In this document: one piece after another, positions 1 through 8,922 of the stretch
How positions within the stretch are numbered: position 1 is the stretch's first letter
Layout: every line of letters starts with the position of its first letter
NCBI GenBank assembly: GCA_964551435.1
Contig: CAZKBS010000007.1
Coordinates: forward strand, 19,327-83,326
Direction of reading: 5' to 3'
Source of the DNA: UBA2020 sp964551435
GTDB lineage: Bacteria > Pseudomonadota > Alphaproteobacteria > Micavibrionales > UBA2020
Length of the DNA stretch: 64,000 bases
Notes under the pieces: generated by a model
The model's input: only the letters and a program-made list of their open reading frames with translations
Told to the model about the DNA's origin: nothing
Databases searched by the model: none
Program-made: the position numbers and the translations under genes

Positions 1-253
1 TGCGAATTTTGAATCGGTTTTTTTGTTTCCGATTCTGCCGCGCAAATTTTGCGCGCGCGACGTTTTTCGTTGACAGTCATTCGGTATGAATCAGGAACAC
101 ACGCGGCAGGGCGCGGCAAGAATCATCGGCGCGCGATGAGAATCGGGAGAGAATCGCGGCGGTTTTTTTCAGACGATTCTTTTTGTCCCGCCGCGCATGT
201 GTGAAACGCGCGCGGCCTGACGCGGACAATAAAAAATCTTGTCGCAGACAATA
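1..253. promoter_or_regulatory. Non-coding region with a cluster of GANTC (CcrM-type) sites
   Basis: No convincing gene lies here. GANTC sites start at 11, 31, 88, 120, 140, 151 and 175, seven within about 170 bases where roughly one per 256 is expected by chance. The motif GACAATAAAAAA also recurs near 225 and 247. In many alphaproteobacteria dnaA lies just downstream of rpsT, and GANTC methylation times dnaA transcription, so this may be an upstream control region of a dnaA gene outside the window. That link is inference. No consensus DnaA box was found in this stretch. Confidence 0.5.
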
Positions 254-283
254 AAAAACGCCGCAGACAATTGCGGCGTTTTT
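254..283 (-). terminator. Rho-independent terminator downstream of rpsT
   Basis: A perfect 12-base inverted repeat (AAAAACGCCGCA at 254-265, TGCGGCGTTTTT at 272-283) has a 6-base loop and T runs on both strands, so it can work in either direction. It lies about 40 bases past the rpsT stop codon. Confidence 0.85.
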
Positions 284-325
284 AACAAAGGAGAGCCGGT
301 TGACCCGGTCTTGGTTATCCTTGAA

Positions 326-601
326 TTATTTCTTCGCGGTCTTCAGCGTTTTGATCTGCTTGGACAGGCGCGAGATTTTGCGCGAAGCGGTTTTCTTGTG
401 CAGAACGCCTTTGTCGGCGCCGCGCTGGATTTTCGGCTGAGCGGCCTTCAGGGCTTCGGCGGCGGCTTTGTCGTCACCTTTCGCGATCGCTTCTTCTACC
501 TTGCGGATGGAAGAACGCATTTGCGACGTGCGGCTCTTGTTCTGTGCGGCGACACGGGCGTTGCGACGGACGCGCTTCTTGGCAGACTTATGGACGGGCA
601 T
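326..601 (-). CDS. rpsT: 30S ribosomal protein S20
   Basis: This 91-residue protein is S20, a primary 16S rRNA-binding protein of the small subunit. It has the typical length and very basic composition (about a quarter Lys plus Arg), the N-terminal signature MPVHKSAKKRVRRNARVAAQ and a helical body ending in a Lys-rich tail. It is monocistronic, with a recognisable promoter at 721-749 and a strong terminator at 254-283. The 5' untranslated region of about 110 bases is long, and S20 is known to regulate its own translation in other bacteria. Its place beside an enoyl-CoA hydratase and mutM matches the alphaproteobacterial dnaA neighbourhood. Confidence 0.97.
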   Translation of the reverse strand: MPVHKSAKKRVRRNARVAAQNKSRTSQMRSSIRKVEEAIAKGDDKAAAEALKAAQPKIQRGADKGVLHKKTASRKISRLSKQIKTLKTAKK

Positions 602-720
602 TCAAGTACTCTTTCTGTGTTGAGGCTGTTAAGCGTTATCTCGTTAAACGCCGGAACCCCGGCGGCATCCCGGCGCACGGCAGAATCAGGATGATTCCCG
701 GCGGCATCAGGATTTCACGG

Positions 721-749
721 TTTTTAAAGTGGTTTATCCCCAAAGTCAA
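721..749 (-). promoter_or_regulatory. Predicted rpsT promoter containing a DnaA-box-like sequence
   Basis: On the minus strand a -35 TTGACT (744-749) is separated by exactly 17 bases from a -10 TAAAAA (721-726), about 120 bases upstream of the rpsT start. The spacer holds TTATCCCCA on the plus strand (734-742), which differs at one base from the TTATCCACA DnaA box. Two GANTC sites (683, 693) lie just downstream in the leader. Confidence 0.5.
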
Positions 750-809
750 CCGGTGCGAGGGGCTTTGCTCTAAATAATCCGTAAAATGCCCCTACCGTCC
801 CCGATACGG

Positions 810-842
810 GCTTTAAAGGCCTGTTTTAGCGGCCTTTAAAGC
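810..842 (-). repeat. Perfect 12-base inverted repeat overlapping the end of the enoyl-CoA hydratase gene
   Basis: GCTTTAAAGGCC (810-821) and GGCCTTTAAAGC (831-842) are separated by 9 bases and span the stop codon of the adjacent gene. There is no T run after it, so it may be an mRNA 3'-end stabilising hairpin or a weak terminator. Confidence 0.45.
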
Positions 843-1602
843 TGGCAGGGCGCTTTTCGGCAAAGGCGGCCATGCCTTCCTTCTGGTCTTCGGTCGCAAA
901 GCTGCTGTGGAACAGGCGGCGCTCGAATCTCATCCCCTCGCTGAGGGTGGTTTCAAAGGCGGCATTGACCGCCTCCTTGGCCATCATGGCGGCAATGGGG
1001 GAGAAGCTGGCGATCTTCTCGGCGGTTTTCATCGCCTCGGCCATCAGGTCGGCGGCGGGCACCACGCGGGCGACCAGTCCGGCGCGCTCCGCCTCTTCGG
1101 CGTCCATCATGCGGCCCGTCAGGCACAGCTCCATCGCTTTGGCCTTGCCGACAGCGCGCGTCAGGCGCTGCGTGCCACCCGCGCCCGGAATGGTGCCGAT
1201 GGTGATTTCCGGCTGGCTGAATTTCGCGCTGTCGGCGGCGATGATAAAATCGCACATCATCGCCAGTTCGCATCCGCCGCCCAGTGCATATCCGGCCACC
1301 GCCGCAATCACGGGTTTGCGCGTGCGCGTCAGACGTTCCCAGTTGCTGGTGATGAAATTGCCGGCATAAACGTCGACAAAGCCCTTGGACGCCATTTCCT
1401 TGATATCCGCGCCGGCGGCGAAAGCCTTTTCGCTGCCCGTGACGATCATGACGCGGATATTATCGTCGCTTTCCATGTCATCGACGGCGGCGGTCAGTTC
1501 ATCCATCAGCTGCTTGCACAGCGCATTCAGCGCTTTGGGGCGGTTCAGCGTGATAATACCGACGGCGCCTTTTTTCTCGGTCAGAATGTTCTCGAATGTC
1601 AT
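826..1602 (-). CDS. Enoyl-CoA hydratase (crotonase family)
   Basis: The protein adds water across trans-2-enoyl-CoA in fatty acid beta-oxidation or related acyl-CoA pathways. It has the crotonase oxyanion-hole segment AGADIKEM and both expected catalytic glutamates, in GGGCELAMMCD and in SQPEITIGTIPGAGGTQRL. The start at 1602 gives 258 residues, the usual length (257-260), and follows AAAGGAAA seven bases upstream. An upstream in-frame ATG at 1638 would add 12 residues. The physiological substrate cannot be told from sequence. The gene lies downstream of a small secreted protein and mutM, an order seen near dnaA in many alphaproteobacteria. Confidence 0.93.
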   Translation of the reverse strand: MTFENILTEKKGAVGIITLNRPKALNALCKQLMDELTAAVDDMESDDNIRVMIVTGSEKAFAAGADIKEMASKGFVDVYAGNFITSNWERLTRTRKPVIAAVAGYALGGGCELAMMCDFIIAADSAKFSQPEITIGTIPGAGGTQRLTRAVGKAKAMELCLTGRMMDAEEAERAGLVARVVPAADLMAEAMKTAEKIASFSPIAAMMAKEAVNAAFETTLSEGMRFERRLFHSSFATEDQKEGMAAFAEKRPASFKGR

Positions 1603-1671
1603 GGCGGTTTCCTTTCGTTGTGGGGCAGCGTTGGTCATGATGCGCCTCTCTGAATAATTAATGCGGGATGA

Positions 1672-2046
1672 TTACTGTTTGGGTGCGGGGGCAATTTTGA
1701 ATTGCACCAGCTGCACGCCGGGGGTACCGGGTTTCTGGAACACGTCGATGACCAGCATCTCGTTCTTGCGGCGGTATGTATTATAGGTGCCCTTGTACAG
1801 CTGCCAGCCGAGCGGCGGCAAGGCCTGTCCGTAATAGCCAAGGATCTGGCGGACCTGCGCCGGCGTTTCCGCGGTGGTTTCAAGGATGCGGCCGTCGGCG
1901 GTATCGAAGGCGACGGTTTTGGAGAGGTCTTCCTTCATCGTTTCCATCAGCGGCAGGTCGGTGATGACCTTGGAATAATCGGCAAGGGCTGCGGCGGGGA
2001 TGAAAGCCAGCGCAAAAAGCAGCGTGATAACAAAACGGCGCAGCAT
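1672..2046 (-). CDS. Small secreted protein of unknown function
   Basis: The 124-residue protein has a clear Sec signal peptide (MLRRF, then a hydrophobic core, cleavage probably after AAALA near residue 21). The mature domain of about 100 residues is not one I recognise. It contains a conserved-looking QILGYYGQALPPLGWQLY segment and a C-terminal beta-rich stretch (MLVIDVFQK, VQLVQFKI). The start at 2046 follows GAGAGAGG; the longer reading frame to 2148 would hide the signal peptide and overlap mutM, so it was rejected. It lies 61 bases after mutM and 69 bases before the enoyl-CoA hydratase and is probably transcribed with them. Confidence 0.75.
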   Translation of the reverse strand: MLRRFVITLLFALAFIPAAALADYSKVITDLPLMETMKEDLSKTVAFDTADGRILETTAETPAQVRQILGYYGQALPPLGWQLYKGTYNTYRRKNEMLVIDVFQKPGTPGVQLVQFKIAPAPKQ

Positions 2047-2107
2047 GAAAGCCTCTCTCTTGGACGCGGGCGTCCGGTGATAAAAAATCCGGCAGCGGAC
2101 CTGGCGG

Positions 2108-2953
2108 TTATTTCTGGCGCGCCGGACAGTAAAAGGTCGAGCGGCCACCCTGCGTTATTCTCTTTATTCCGCCGGTTTTTTGCAAGGGGCAGGTGCAGCC
2201 GCGGCATTTCTGCCCTTCCTTGTCGTAAACCGCCCATTGGTGCTGGAAATAACCGAGCTCCCCGTCGCTTTGCACGTAATCGCGGATAGAGCTGCCGCCC
2301 GCAGCGATGGCCCTATCAAGCACCTTGCGGATGGCTGTCCATAATTTGCGCACTTCGGCGGTGCTGAGGGATTGCGCGGGGCGTGCGGGGTCGATGCGCG
2401 ATTCAAAAAGTGCCTCCGCCGCATATATGTTGCCAACGCCGACCACCAGCTCCTGATCCATAATGGCGATTTTGACGGCGGTTTTGCGCGCAGCGAGCGC
2501 CGCGGCCAGATAGGCGGCGGTAAAGCCGTCACTGAGCGGTTCGGGCCCCAGATGGGCGAAGTGGCGGGTTTGTTCGGTCTCCGCCGTCGGGGCGATATCC
2601 AGAACGCCAAAACGCCGCGCGTCGTTGAACACGACGCGCCCACCATCGTCAAAATGAAAAATCACATGGTCATGTTTTTCGGGTATGTATTTTTCATCCG
2701 CCGGCGCAATCACCATGCGCCCCGACATGCCCAGATGCGCAATCAGCGTATCGCCCCCCGCAAGGTCGATGAGAATATATTTGGCGCGGCGGCGGATAGC
2801 CGTGATGCGCCTGCCCGCACAGCGCGGGGCAAGCCCCTTGGGGAAGGGAAAGCGCAAACCCTTGCGCCGCAATTCGATACGCGCCAGCGTTTTGCCGGTG
2901 ATGGATTTGGCAAGGCCGCGGCAGACGGTTTCAACCTCTGGCAATTCGGGCAT
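2108..2953 (-). CDS. mutM: Formamidopyrimidine-DNA glycosylase
   Basis: MutM (Fpg) excises 8-oxoguanine and ring-opened purines from DNA and cuts the strand by beta/delta-elimination. The N-terminus MPELPEVET gives the catalytic Pro and Glu after Met removal. RRRAKYILIDL carries the conserved Lys of the N-terminal domain, and the helix-two-turns-helix (LVVGVGNIYAAEALF) and C-terminal zinc-finger region follow. At 281 residues the length is normal. The finger reads CRGC, an extra Cys two residues later, then FYCPARQK at the end. The usual last CxxC has become CPAR, so the fourth zinc ligand is missing unless the extra Cys substitutes. The start is 9 bases after the upstream hypothetical gene, implying an operon. 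Confidence 0.96.
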   Translation of the reverse strand: MPELPEVETVCRGLAKSITGKTLARIELRRKGLRFPFPKGLAPRCAGRRITAIRRRAKYILIDLAGGDTLIAHLGMSGRMVIAPADEKYIPEKHDHVIFHFDDGGRVVFNDARRFGVLDIAPTAETEQTRHFAHLGPEPLSDGFTAAYLAAALAARKTAVKIAIMDQELVVGVGNIYAAEALFESRIDPARPAQSLSTAEVRKLWTAIRKVLDRAIAAGGSSIRDYVQSDGELGYFQHQWAVYDKEGQKCRGCTCPLQKTGGIKRITQGGRSTFYCPARQK

Positions 2954-2962
2954 GGCGGGGCC

Positions 2963-3724
2963 TCAGGGTTTGGGGCGTTTGCGGATGGCAGGCAGGCGCA
3001 GCGCCGTCACATCGTCTTTCAGCTCAGGCGTATCAAGAATGCCAAGGGCTGCACGGATGTCGTCCTTACGCTCCGGCACGGCCTTGCCCAGCCAGTCGTT
3101 CAGCGCCCCGAGGGTATCTTTGAGCGCCGCGTGGCTGCGGCGGGCGATGATATCGTTATTGCTGATGAAATCGCCACGCAAGGTTGCCTCCGGCGGTGTG
3201 TCGTTGCCGCGGCGGACATAGCGTTCCTGATAGATGCTGCTCTCGATGCTGTATCCGCCATCCTTGGCGGGTTTCATTTCGATGAACAGCACGGGGCGCG
3301 CCGACAGCGCGACATGCGTGGTCATTTGCTTGCTGGCGGGGTTTTTATTCGCCACGCCCACATCGTGGGTGGAGGGCACGCCCGCGGTCATGAAGCTGCC
3401 GCTGCTCTCGCGGCCATAGAGAACCCACAGGCGGATGCTGTCCTGCTGCGACCGGGCGGATTGATACAAATCGGCGCGCACAAAAAATTCCAGCCCGTTT
3501 TGCGGCGGCATTTTTTGCAGGATGTCCAGGAATGGCGCGATCACGTTGTGATAGGTGATGAAATGCGCCTCGACCTCCGCGCGTCTTTTTTCGTGGGCGG
3601 TCATATGTTCGGGCTTGCGCGCACGCACGGCGGCGATGGCGCGTGCGACGTCTTCGGGACCCTTGATAAAATTATCAGCGGTGCGGTTGAACGGGATAGC
3701 GGCTTTTTTGCGCGGGTCTGTCAT
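2963..3724 (-). CDS. Hypothetical protein, paralogue of the upstream gene
   Basis: This 253-residue protein of unknown function has no signal peptide or membrane segment. It clearly resembles the protein encoded just upstream: both contain LEFF[VL]R[AT]D in the first half, an AL[SA]..PVL segment, a [IT]Y.ERY motif and the same C-terminus IRKRP.KP. Its start codon overlaps the upstream stop codon (ATGA at 3721-3724), so the two are translationally coupled, and mutM follows after 9 bases. A local tandem duplication is the simplest origin. I do not recognise the family. Confidence 0.7.
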   Translation of the reverse strand: MTDPRKKAAIPFNRTADNFIKGPEDVARAIAAVRARKPEHMTAHEKRRAEVEAHFITYHNVIAPFLDILQKMPPQNGLEFFVRADLYQSARSQQDSIRLWVLYGRESSGSFMTAGVPSTHDVGVANKNPASKQMTTHVALSARPVLFIEMKPAKDGGYSIESSIYQERYVRRGNDTPPEATLRGDFISNNDIIARRSHAALKDTLGALNDWLGKAVPERKDDIRAALGILDTPELKDDVTALRLPAIRKRPKP

Positions 3725-4464
3725 GGCTTGGGCGGTCTTTTGCGGATGGTGACGGGCTGCGGCAGGGTGATATCGCGCGGCGGATACAGCAGGTGTTCAA
3801 CATCTGAGATGCGCGCGGGCGCATGCACGCGCAGCCATGCGCCAATGATATTGGTAAACTCGTGGCTATGGGCAAGGGGTCTGTCGGGCGTTTTTTCAAT
3901 GACCATGCCGTATTCGCCGCAATAAACGCTGTAACTTTTGCCGGCCTGCGGTTTTTCGTAGCGTTCGATATAGGTGTGATGCGACAGCCGCGTTGCGGGC
4001 GCTTCGGCCTGGGGACGGAAACTCAGGCGCAGCACCGGCGTTTCGCTGAGCGCGAGCAGCTGGCTGAAATCCTGACGCTCCGGCGTGCTCTGTTTGCTTT
4101 CGATGGTAATCAGGTGGCTGGACGGCGCTTCGTGCAGGCGGCCTGCGGGTTTGCCCTCGCGGGTATGAAACAGCCAGATGTCGATACGCGGTTCGATATC
4201 GGGTCTGTCCGGATACTGGCCGGGGCGTATGATGTCGGTGCGCAAAAAGAATTCAAGACCGTTCTCATCGCGCGGCAGGTTTTTCAGCGCCTGCAGCAGC
4301 GGCAGGACGTCTTGTTCGAAATGGGTAAAAATATCGAGGTCGGTTTGCGGCTCTGGCGCGGCGGGGGGCTCTGCGGGCGGGGCAAACGCCGCTGGCGCGC
4401 GTGGCGCGGGCTTGCGCCCGCCGCGCTGAAAGCTTTGGCGAATTTTGTCTGCCCAGCGTCGCAT
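3721..4464 (-). CDS. Hypothetical protein with Pro/Ala-rich N-terminus
   Basis: This is a 247-residue protein of unknown function. Residues 1-45 are basic and then Ala/Pro-rich, and the remaining about 200 residues form the domain shared with the downstream gene (NGLEFFLRTDI, ALSETPVLRLSF, TYIERYEKP, IRKRPPKP). The start at 4464 was preferred because AGAGGG lies five bases upstream; an in-frame ATG at 4497 would add 11 residues. It is first in a probable operon with its paralogue, mutM, the small secreted protein and the enoyl-CoA hydratase. The groEL terminator separates it from groEL. Confidence 0.7.
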   Translation of the reverse strand: MRRWADKIRQSFQRGGRKPAPRAPAAFAPPAEPPAAPEPQTDLDIFTHFEQDVLPLLQALKNLPRDENGLEFFLRTDIIRPGQYPDRPDIEPRIDIWLFHTREGKPAGRLHEAPSSHLITIESKQSTPERQDFSQLLALSETPVLRLSFRPQAEAPATRLSHHTYIERYEKPQAGKSYSVYCGEYGMVIEKTPDRPLAHSHEFTNIIGAWLRVHAPARISDVEHLLYPPRDITLPQPVTIRKRPPKP

Positions 4465-4573
4465 GTGCCCTCTGTTCAAAGAGATGCCATAATACACGTG
4501 AGGGGGTGGGCGTCAACCCAAGATACGCTTGCTGCGGTCGCATGCGCCTACCAGGGGGCATTGAAAACAAACA

Positions 4574-4607
4574 AAAAAGAGGCCGGAATTTCTTCCGGCC
4601 TCTTTTT
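4574..4607 (-). terminator. Rho-independent terminator of groES-groEL
   Basis: A 15-base perfect stem (AAAAAGAGGCCGGAA at 4574-4588, TTCCGGCCTCTTTTT at 4593-4607) has a 4-base loop and a T-rich tail on the minus strand, 57 bases after the groEL stop. Confidence 0.9.
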
Positions 4608-4663
4608 GTCTGACGTGCAGCGGATGAAGGGGGCGGGCGAGCCCGGCCCCCGTTATCCACTTC

Positions 4664-6295
<1,632 letters not shown>

Positions 6296-6328
6296 AGTGT
6301 GTGACTCCTTCAATAAATCAAAATGAGG

Positions 6329-6640
6329 TTAAGCGGCTTTTTTCGCTTTTTTGCCTTCGATGATGCCCATGATGTCGCTTTCTTTCACGACCAAGAGCTC
6401 TTCGCCATCGATGGTAACTTCGGTGCCCGACCATTTGCTGAACAGCACGAGGTCGCCTTCTTTGACATCCAGCGGAACCAGTTTGCCGGCTTCGTCACGG
6501 GTGCCGGAACCGACGGCGATGACTTCGCCCTGGGCCGGTTTTTCTTTGGCGGTGTCGGGGATGATGATGCCGCCGGCGGTTTTGGCGTCGCTTTCCAGGC
6601 GGCGCAGCAGAACGCGGTCGTGCAGGGGACGGAATTTCAT
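6329..6640 (-). CDS. groES: 10 kDa co-chaperonin GroES
   Basis: GroES caps the GroEL chamber as a heptamer. The product from 6640 has 103 residues and begins MKFRPLHDRVLLRRLE. It contains the mobile loop with GGIIIPDTAKEKP and the roof segment, and ends in KKAKKAA. GAGGAT is the ribosome-binding site. Transcription is predicted to start within the CIRCE operator about 80 bases upstream, giving HrcA-dependent heat-shock control. The longer open frame to 6718 runs through the promoter and operator and is not coding. Confidence 0.98.
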   Translation of the reverse strand: MKFRPLHDRVLLRRLESDAKTAGGIIIPDTAKEKPAQGEVIAVGSGTRDEAGKLVPLDVKEGDLVLFSKWSGTEVTIDGEELLVVKESDIMGIIEGKKAKKAA

Positions 6641-6698
6641 GTTCGTATCCTCTTCAGTTGAACAAGGTCTCATGTCCGGTTTCGGGAAAGCCCAACCA

Positions 6699-6725
6699 TT
6701 GGCACTCTCCTCGGACAAGTGCCAA
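6699..6725 (-). promoter_or_regulatory. CIRCE operator (HrcA binding site)
   Basis: TTGGCACTC, nine bases, AAGTGCCAA. This matches the CIRCE consensus TTAGCACTC-N9-GAGTGCTAA in arm length and spacing, with the G/C variant common in alphaproteobacteria. It overlaps the predicted transcription start of groES. Confidence 0.9.
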
Positions 6726-6726
6726 A

Positions 6727-6755
6727 GATGTAGCGCAGGTATGGCGCGGTTTCAA
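6727..6755 (-). promoter_or_regulatory. Predicted groES-groEL promoter
   Basis: On the minus strand a -35 TTGAAA (6750-6755) and a weak -10 TACATC (6727-6732) are separated by 17 bases. The start point would fall near 6720, inside the CIRCE element, where bound HrcA would block transcription. Confidence 0.5.
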
Positions 6756-6967
6756 CGGGAATCTGGTGGAATTTGGCGGTTTGCGGGCGCAAAAATCTCT
6801 GTAAAACCAAGGTGTTTGACGGATTTTAGCACTCGCACACGGCGATTACCAAGTCTTTGATTTTAAAGTTTTTTAACACTGATTTGGTAATATATGCTTA
6901 AATAGAGGTAAGAACGCGCACTTCTATAACGGAAACACGCCAGAATTCGTAATAGGAGATTGGGAAT

Positions 6968-7231
6968 ATGGCAAATTTGATACTTCAGCTACAAGACTAC
7001 CGCCTGACGACCGCAGAAATTCTGTACCATTTGCCCGACCATCCAAGCCTGCTTCAGGCTTATGTCTGGCAGGAATATGACCGCGCCCCCGAATTCCCGG
7101 AATTGCACCGCTTCCTCGGCTTTTGGGTGCGGCAGATAGAAGGACGCCTCCATTCCGTCCGCGTCGCCAGCAAACATCTCATCAGCGCCGAAGACCTGCG
7201 GGTCTGCCGCCACGAATTTCTGATCAATTAA
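6968..7231 (+). CDS. usg: Usg family protein
   Basis: This 87-residue protein belongs to the small Usg family, named in Caulobacter for a gene upstream of trpF and largely restricted to alphaproteobacteria. Family features are the N-terminal LQDYRLTTAEILYHLPDHP, the LQ.YVWQ.YD segment and a C-terminal WQI-like region (FWVRQIEGRLHSVRVAS). The length is typical and GGAG sits eight bases before the ATG. The molecular function is unknown. Here it is not beside trpF but upstream of ribF, with a 78-base gap. Confidence 0.85.
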   Translation: MANLILQLQDYRLTTAEILYHLPDHPSLLQAYVWQEYDRAPEFPELHRFLGFWVRQIEGRLHSVRVASKHLISAEDLRVCRHEFLIN

Positions 7232-7309
7232 CCTGCGTCTAACCTGCCGCCCCGCCGCGTTTGCTGTTCGCACTTTGCGCGCGTGCGCCGCTCGGCTACA
7301 CTGCCGCGC

Positions 7310-8227
7310 ATGTTTCAGCTTCACGAAGATATGGGCGCCCTGCCCGCCCTGCCGCAGGGAACCGTTTTGGCGATTGGCAATTTCGATGGCGTGCATCCCG
7401 GCCATGCCGCGCTGGTGCGCCGCGCGGCGGATATCGCCCGCGCGCAACATCTCATCCCCGCCGTGCTGACGTTCGAGCCGCATCCGCGCGAGTTTTTCGC
7501 CCCCGCGGCGGAGCCGTTCCGCATCACCCTTTTGCCTGAAAAAGCGCGGCGGCTGGCGGCGCTGGGTGCGGCGCATGTTTTCGTGCCGGCGTTCGATGTG
7601 GGGTTTGCGTCGCTGTCGGCGGCTGAATTCATGGCTTTCCTGCGCGACCGGCTGCGTGCGCGGCATATTGTGGTCGGCGGTGATTTCGCCTTTGGCAAGA
7701 ACCGTGCGGGCAATATCGATGCGCTGCGCGGCCTGTTCGATGTGACAGTGATTGAGCCTGTGACCTGCGCCGATGGCGCGGCCTATTCCTCGACGCGCAT
7801 CCGTGATTTGCTCCGGCAGGGGGATTTGAGGGCGGCGGCGGCGCTGTTGGGCCGTCCGTGGGAAATCGAAGCCGAAGTCGTGCATGGCGACAAGCGCGGG
7901 CGCGAACTGGGCTTTCCGACCGCCAACCAGCAGGTCGACCGTTATGTGCGTATTCCCTTTGGCATTTATGCCGTTCAGGCGCATATCGAAGGCGAGGACG
8001 CGCCGCGTGCGGCGGTCGCGAATTTCGGCATCCGCCCGATGTTCCGCATCCGCCAGCCGATTTTCGAGACGTATATTTTTGACTTTCATAAAAACATCTA
8101 TGGAAAAATCCTGCGCGTGCAGCCTGTCAAATACCTGCGACCCGAAAAAGCTTTCGACGGTATCGATGCGCTGATGCAGCAGATGAAACAGGATTGCGCA
8201 GACGCCCGCGCTGTGTTCAAATCTTAA
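7310..8227 (+). CDS. ribF: Bifunctional riboflavin kinase / FAD synthetase
   Basis: RibF phosphorylates riboflavin to FMN and adenylates FMN to FAD. The 305-residue product has the nucleotidyltransferase motif GNFDGVHPGH near residue 30 and the YSSTRIRDLL segment that ends the FAD synthetase domain. The riboflavin-kinase domain starts with GRELGFPTAN and continues to the end. The start at 7310 gives the normal N-terminus; the frame extends nine codons upstream. A terminator-like hairpin follows, then lspA. The ribF-lspA order is common in many proteobacteria. Confidence 0.95.
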   Translation: MFQLHEDMGALPALPQGTVLAIGNFDGVHPGHAALVRRAADIARAQHLIPAVLTFEPHPREFFAPAAEPFRITLLPEKARRLAALGAAHVFVPAFDVGFASLSAAEFMAFLRDRLRARHIVVGGDFAFGKNRAGNIDALRGLFDVTVIEPVTCADGAAYSSTRIRDLLRQGDLRAAAALLGRPWEIEAEVVHGDKRGRELGFPTANQQVDRYVRIPFGIYAVQAHIEGEDAPRAAVANFGIRPMFRIRQPIFETYIFDFHKNIYGKILRVQPVKYLRPEKAFDGIDALMQQMKQDCADARAVFKS

Positions 8228-8228
8228 G

Positions 8229-8253
8229 ACGGGAAGGGGTTTCCCGTTCTTTT
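8229..8253 (+). terminator. Probable terminator after ribF
   Basis: ACGGGAA (8229-8235) and TTCCCGT (8241-8247) form a 7-base stem with a 5-base loop, followed by TCTTTTC, directly after the ribF stop. Confidence 0.6.
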
Positions 8254-8278
8254 CACAACGGGGAGTTAAAAAAACCGT

Positions 8279-8887
8279 ATGAATAATCCGCTGCCCGCCA
8301 AAAAATTTCGCCCCGGACAGTTTTTCTTGTTCGGGATGTTTGTTATTTGCGTCATTATTTTTGCCGATCAATATACCAAATGGCTTGTGCTTGAAACCAT
8401 GCTCCGCAGCGGCGGCGATACGCCCTCTTTTCAGGACTGGTTCATCACCCGACAGCCCCTGGAATTTTTTATCGACCAGCGTGAAGTCTATCAAACCCGC
8501 GAAATATCAGGCTTTCTGAATTTCGTCATGGTCTGGAACACCGGTATCAGCTTTGGCATGTTCAGCGATAACGCCGACATGGAAAAAGGCCGCCTGCTGG
8601 CGCTGCTTTTTATCGCCCTGTCGCTGACCGTCGCCCTCGGCTTGATCGTCTGGCTGGCGCTGGCCCGCAGCCGTCTTCTGGCAGCGGGGATTGCCCTTAT
8701 CGTCGGCGGCGCCATTGGTAACGTTATCGACCGTATCCGGTTCGGTGCGGTGGCTGATTTTGTGGATATGCACGTCGCGGGCTATCATTGGCCGGCGTTC
8801 AATCTGGCCGACAGCTGTATTGCCATCGGGACGCTTTTTCTGGTAATTGATACCATGACATCAAAAGACAAGGGGCTTCTTGGCTGA
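8279..8887 (+). CDS. lspA: Lipoprotein signal peptidase (signal peptidase II)
   Basis: LspA is the inner-membrane aspartyl protease that cleaves prolipoprotein signal peptides. Its conserved blocks are FADQYTKW at the first membrane segment, WNTGISFGMF, GGAIGNVIDRIRFGAVADFVD with the first catalytic Asp, and FNLADSCIAIG with the second. There are four hydrophobic segments. At 202 residues it is longer than the usual 160-170 because of a longer loop after the first membrane helix (about residues 42-78). It lies just upstream of a lipoprotein gene that would be one of its substrates. Confidence 0.95.
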   Translation: MNNPLPAKKFRPGQFFLFGMFVICVIIFADQYTKWLVLETMLRSGGDTPSFQDWFITRQPLEFFIDQREVYQTREISGFLNFVMVWNTGISFGMFSDNADMEKGRLLALLFIALSLTVALGLIVWLALARSRLLAAGIALIVGGAIGNVIDRIRFGAVADFVDMHVAGYHWPAFNLADSCIAIGTLFLVIDTMTSKDKGLLG

Positions 8888-8922
8888 GAATAAGCGCGCG
8901 AAGCCGTTTGAGGAACAAAGCC

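Larger units (their letters stand above)
6641..6967. other. Intergenic region between divergent groES and usg
   Basis: This stretch of 327 bases holds no gene. It contains the groES promoter (6727-6755) and CIRCE operator (6699-6725). Near 6826-6834 is a single perfect TTAGCACTC half-site whose partner nine bases away (6844-6852) matches only 6 of 9. The usg side is AT-rich from about 6855. Confidence 0.6.

Noticed and set aside
4651..4660. TTATCCACT near the groEL stop as a DnaA box or origin
   Set aside because: A single near-match without AT-rich unwinding region or cluster is not an origin.
6826..6852. Second CIRCE-like element
   Set aside because: The left arm TTAGCACTC is perfect, but the right arm matches only 6 of 9 and it lies about 100 bases upstream of the promoter. 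Probably chance, noted under the intergenic region.
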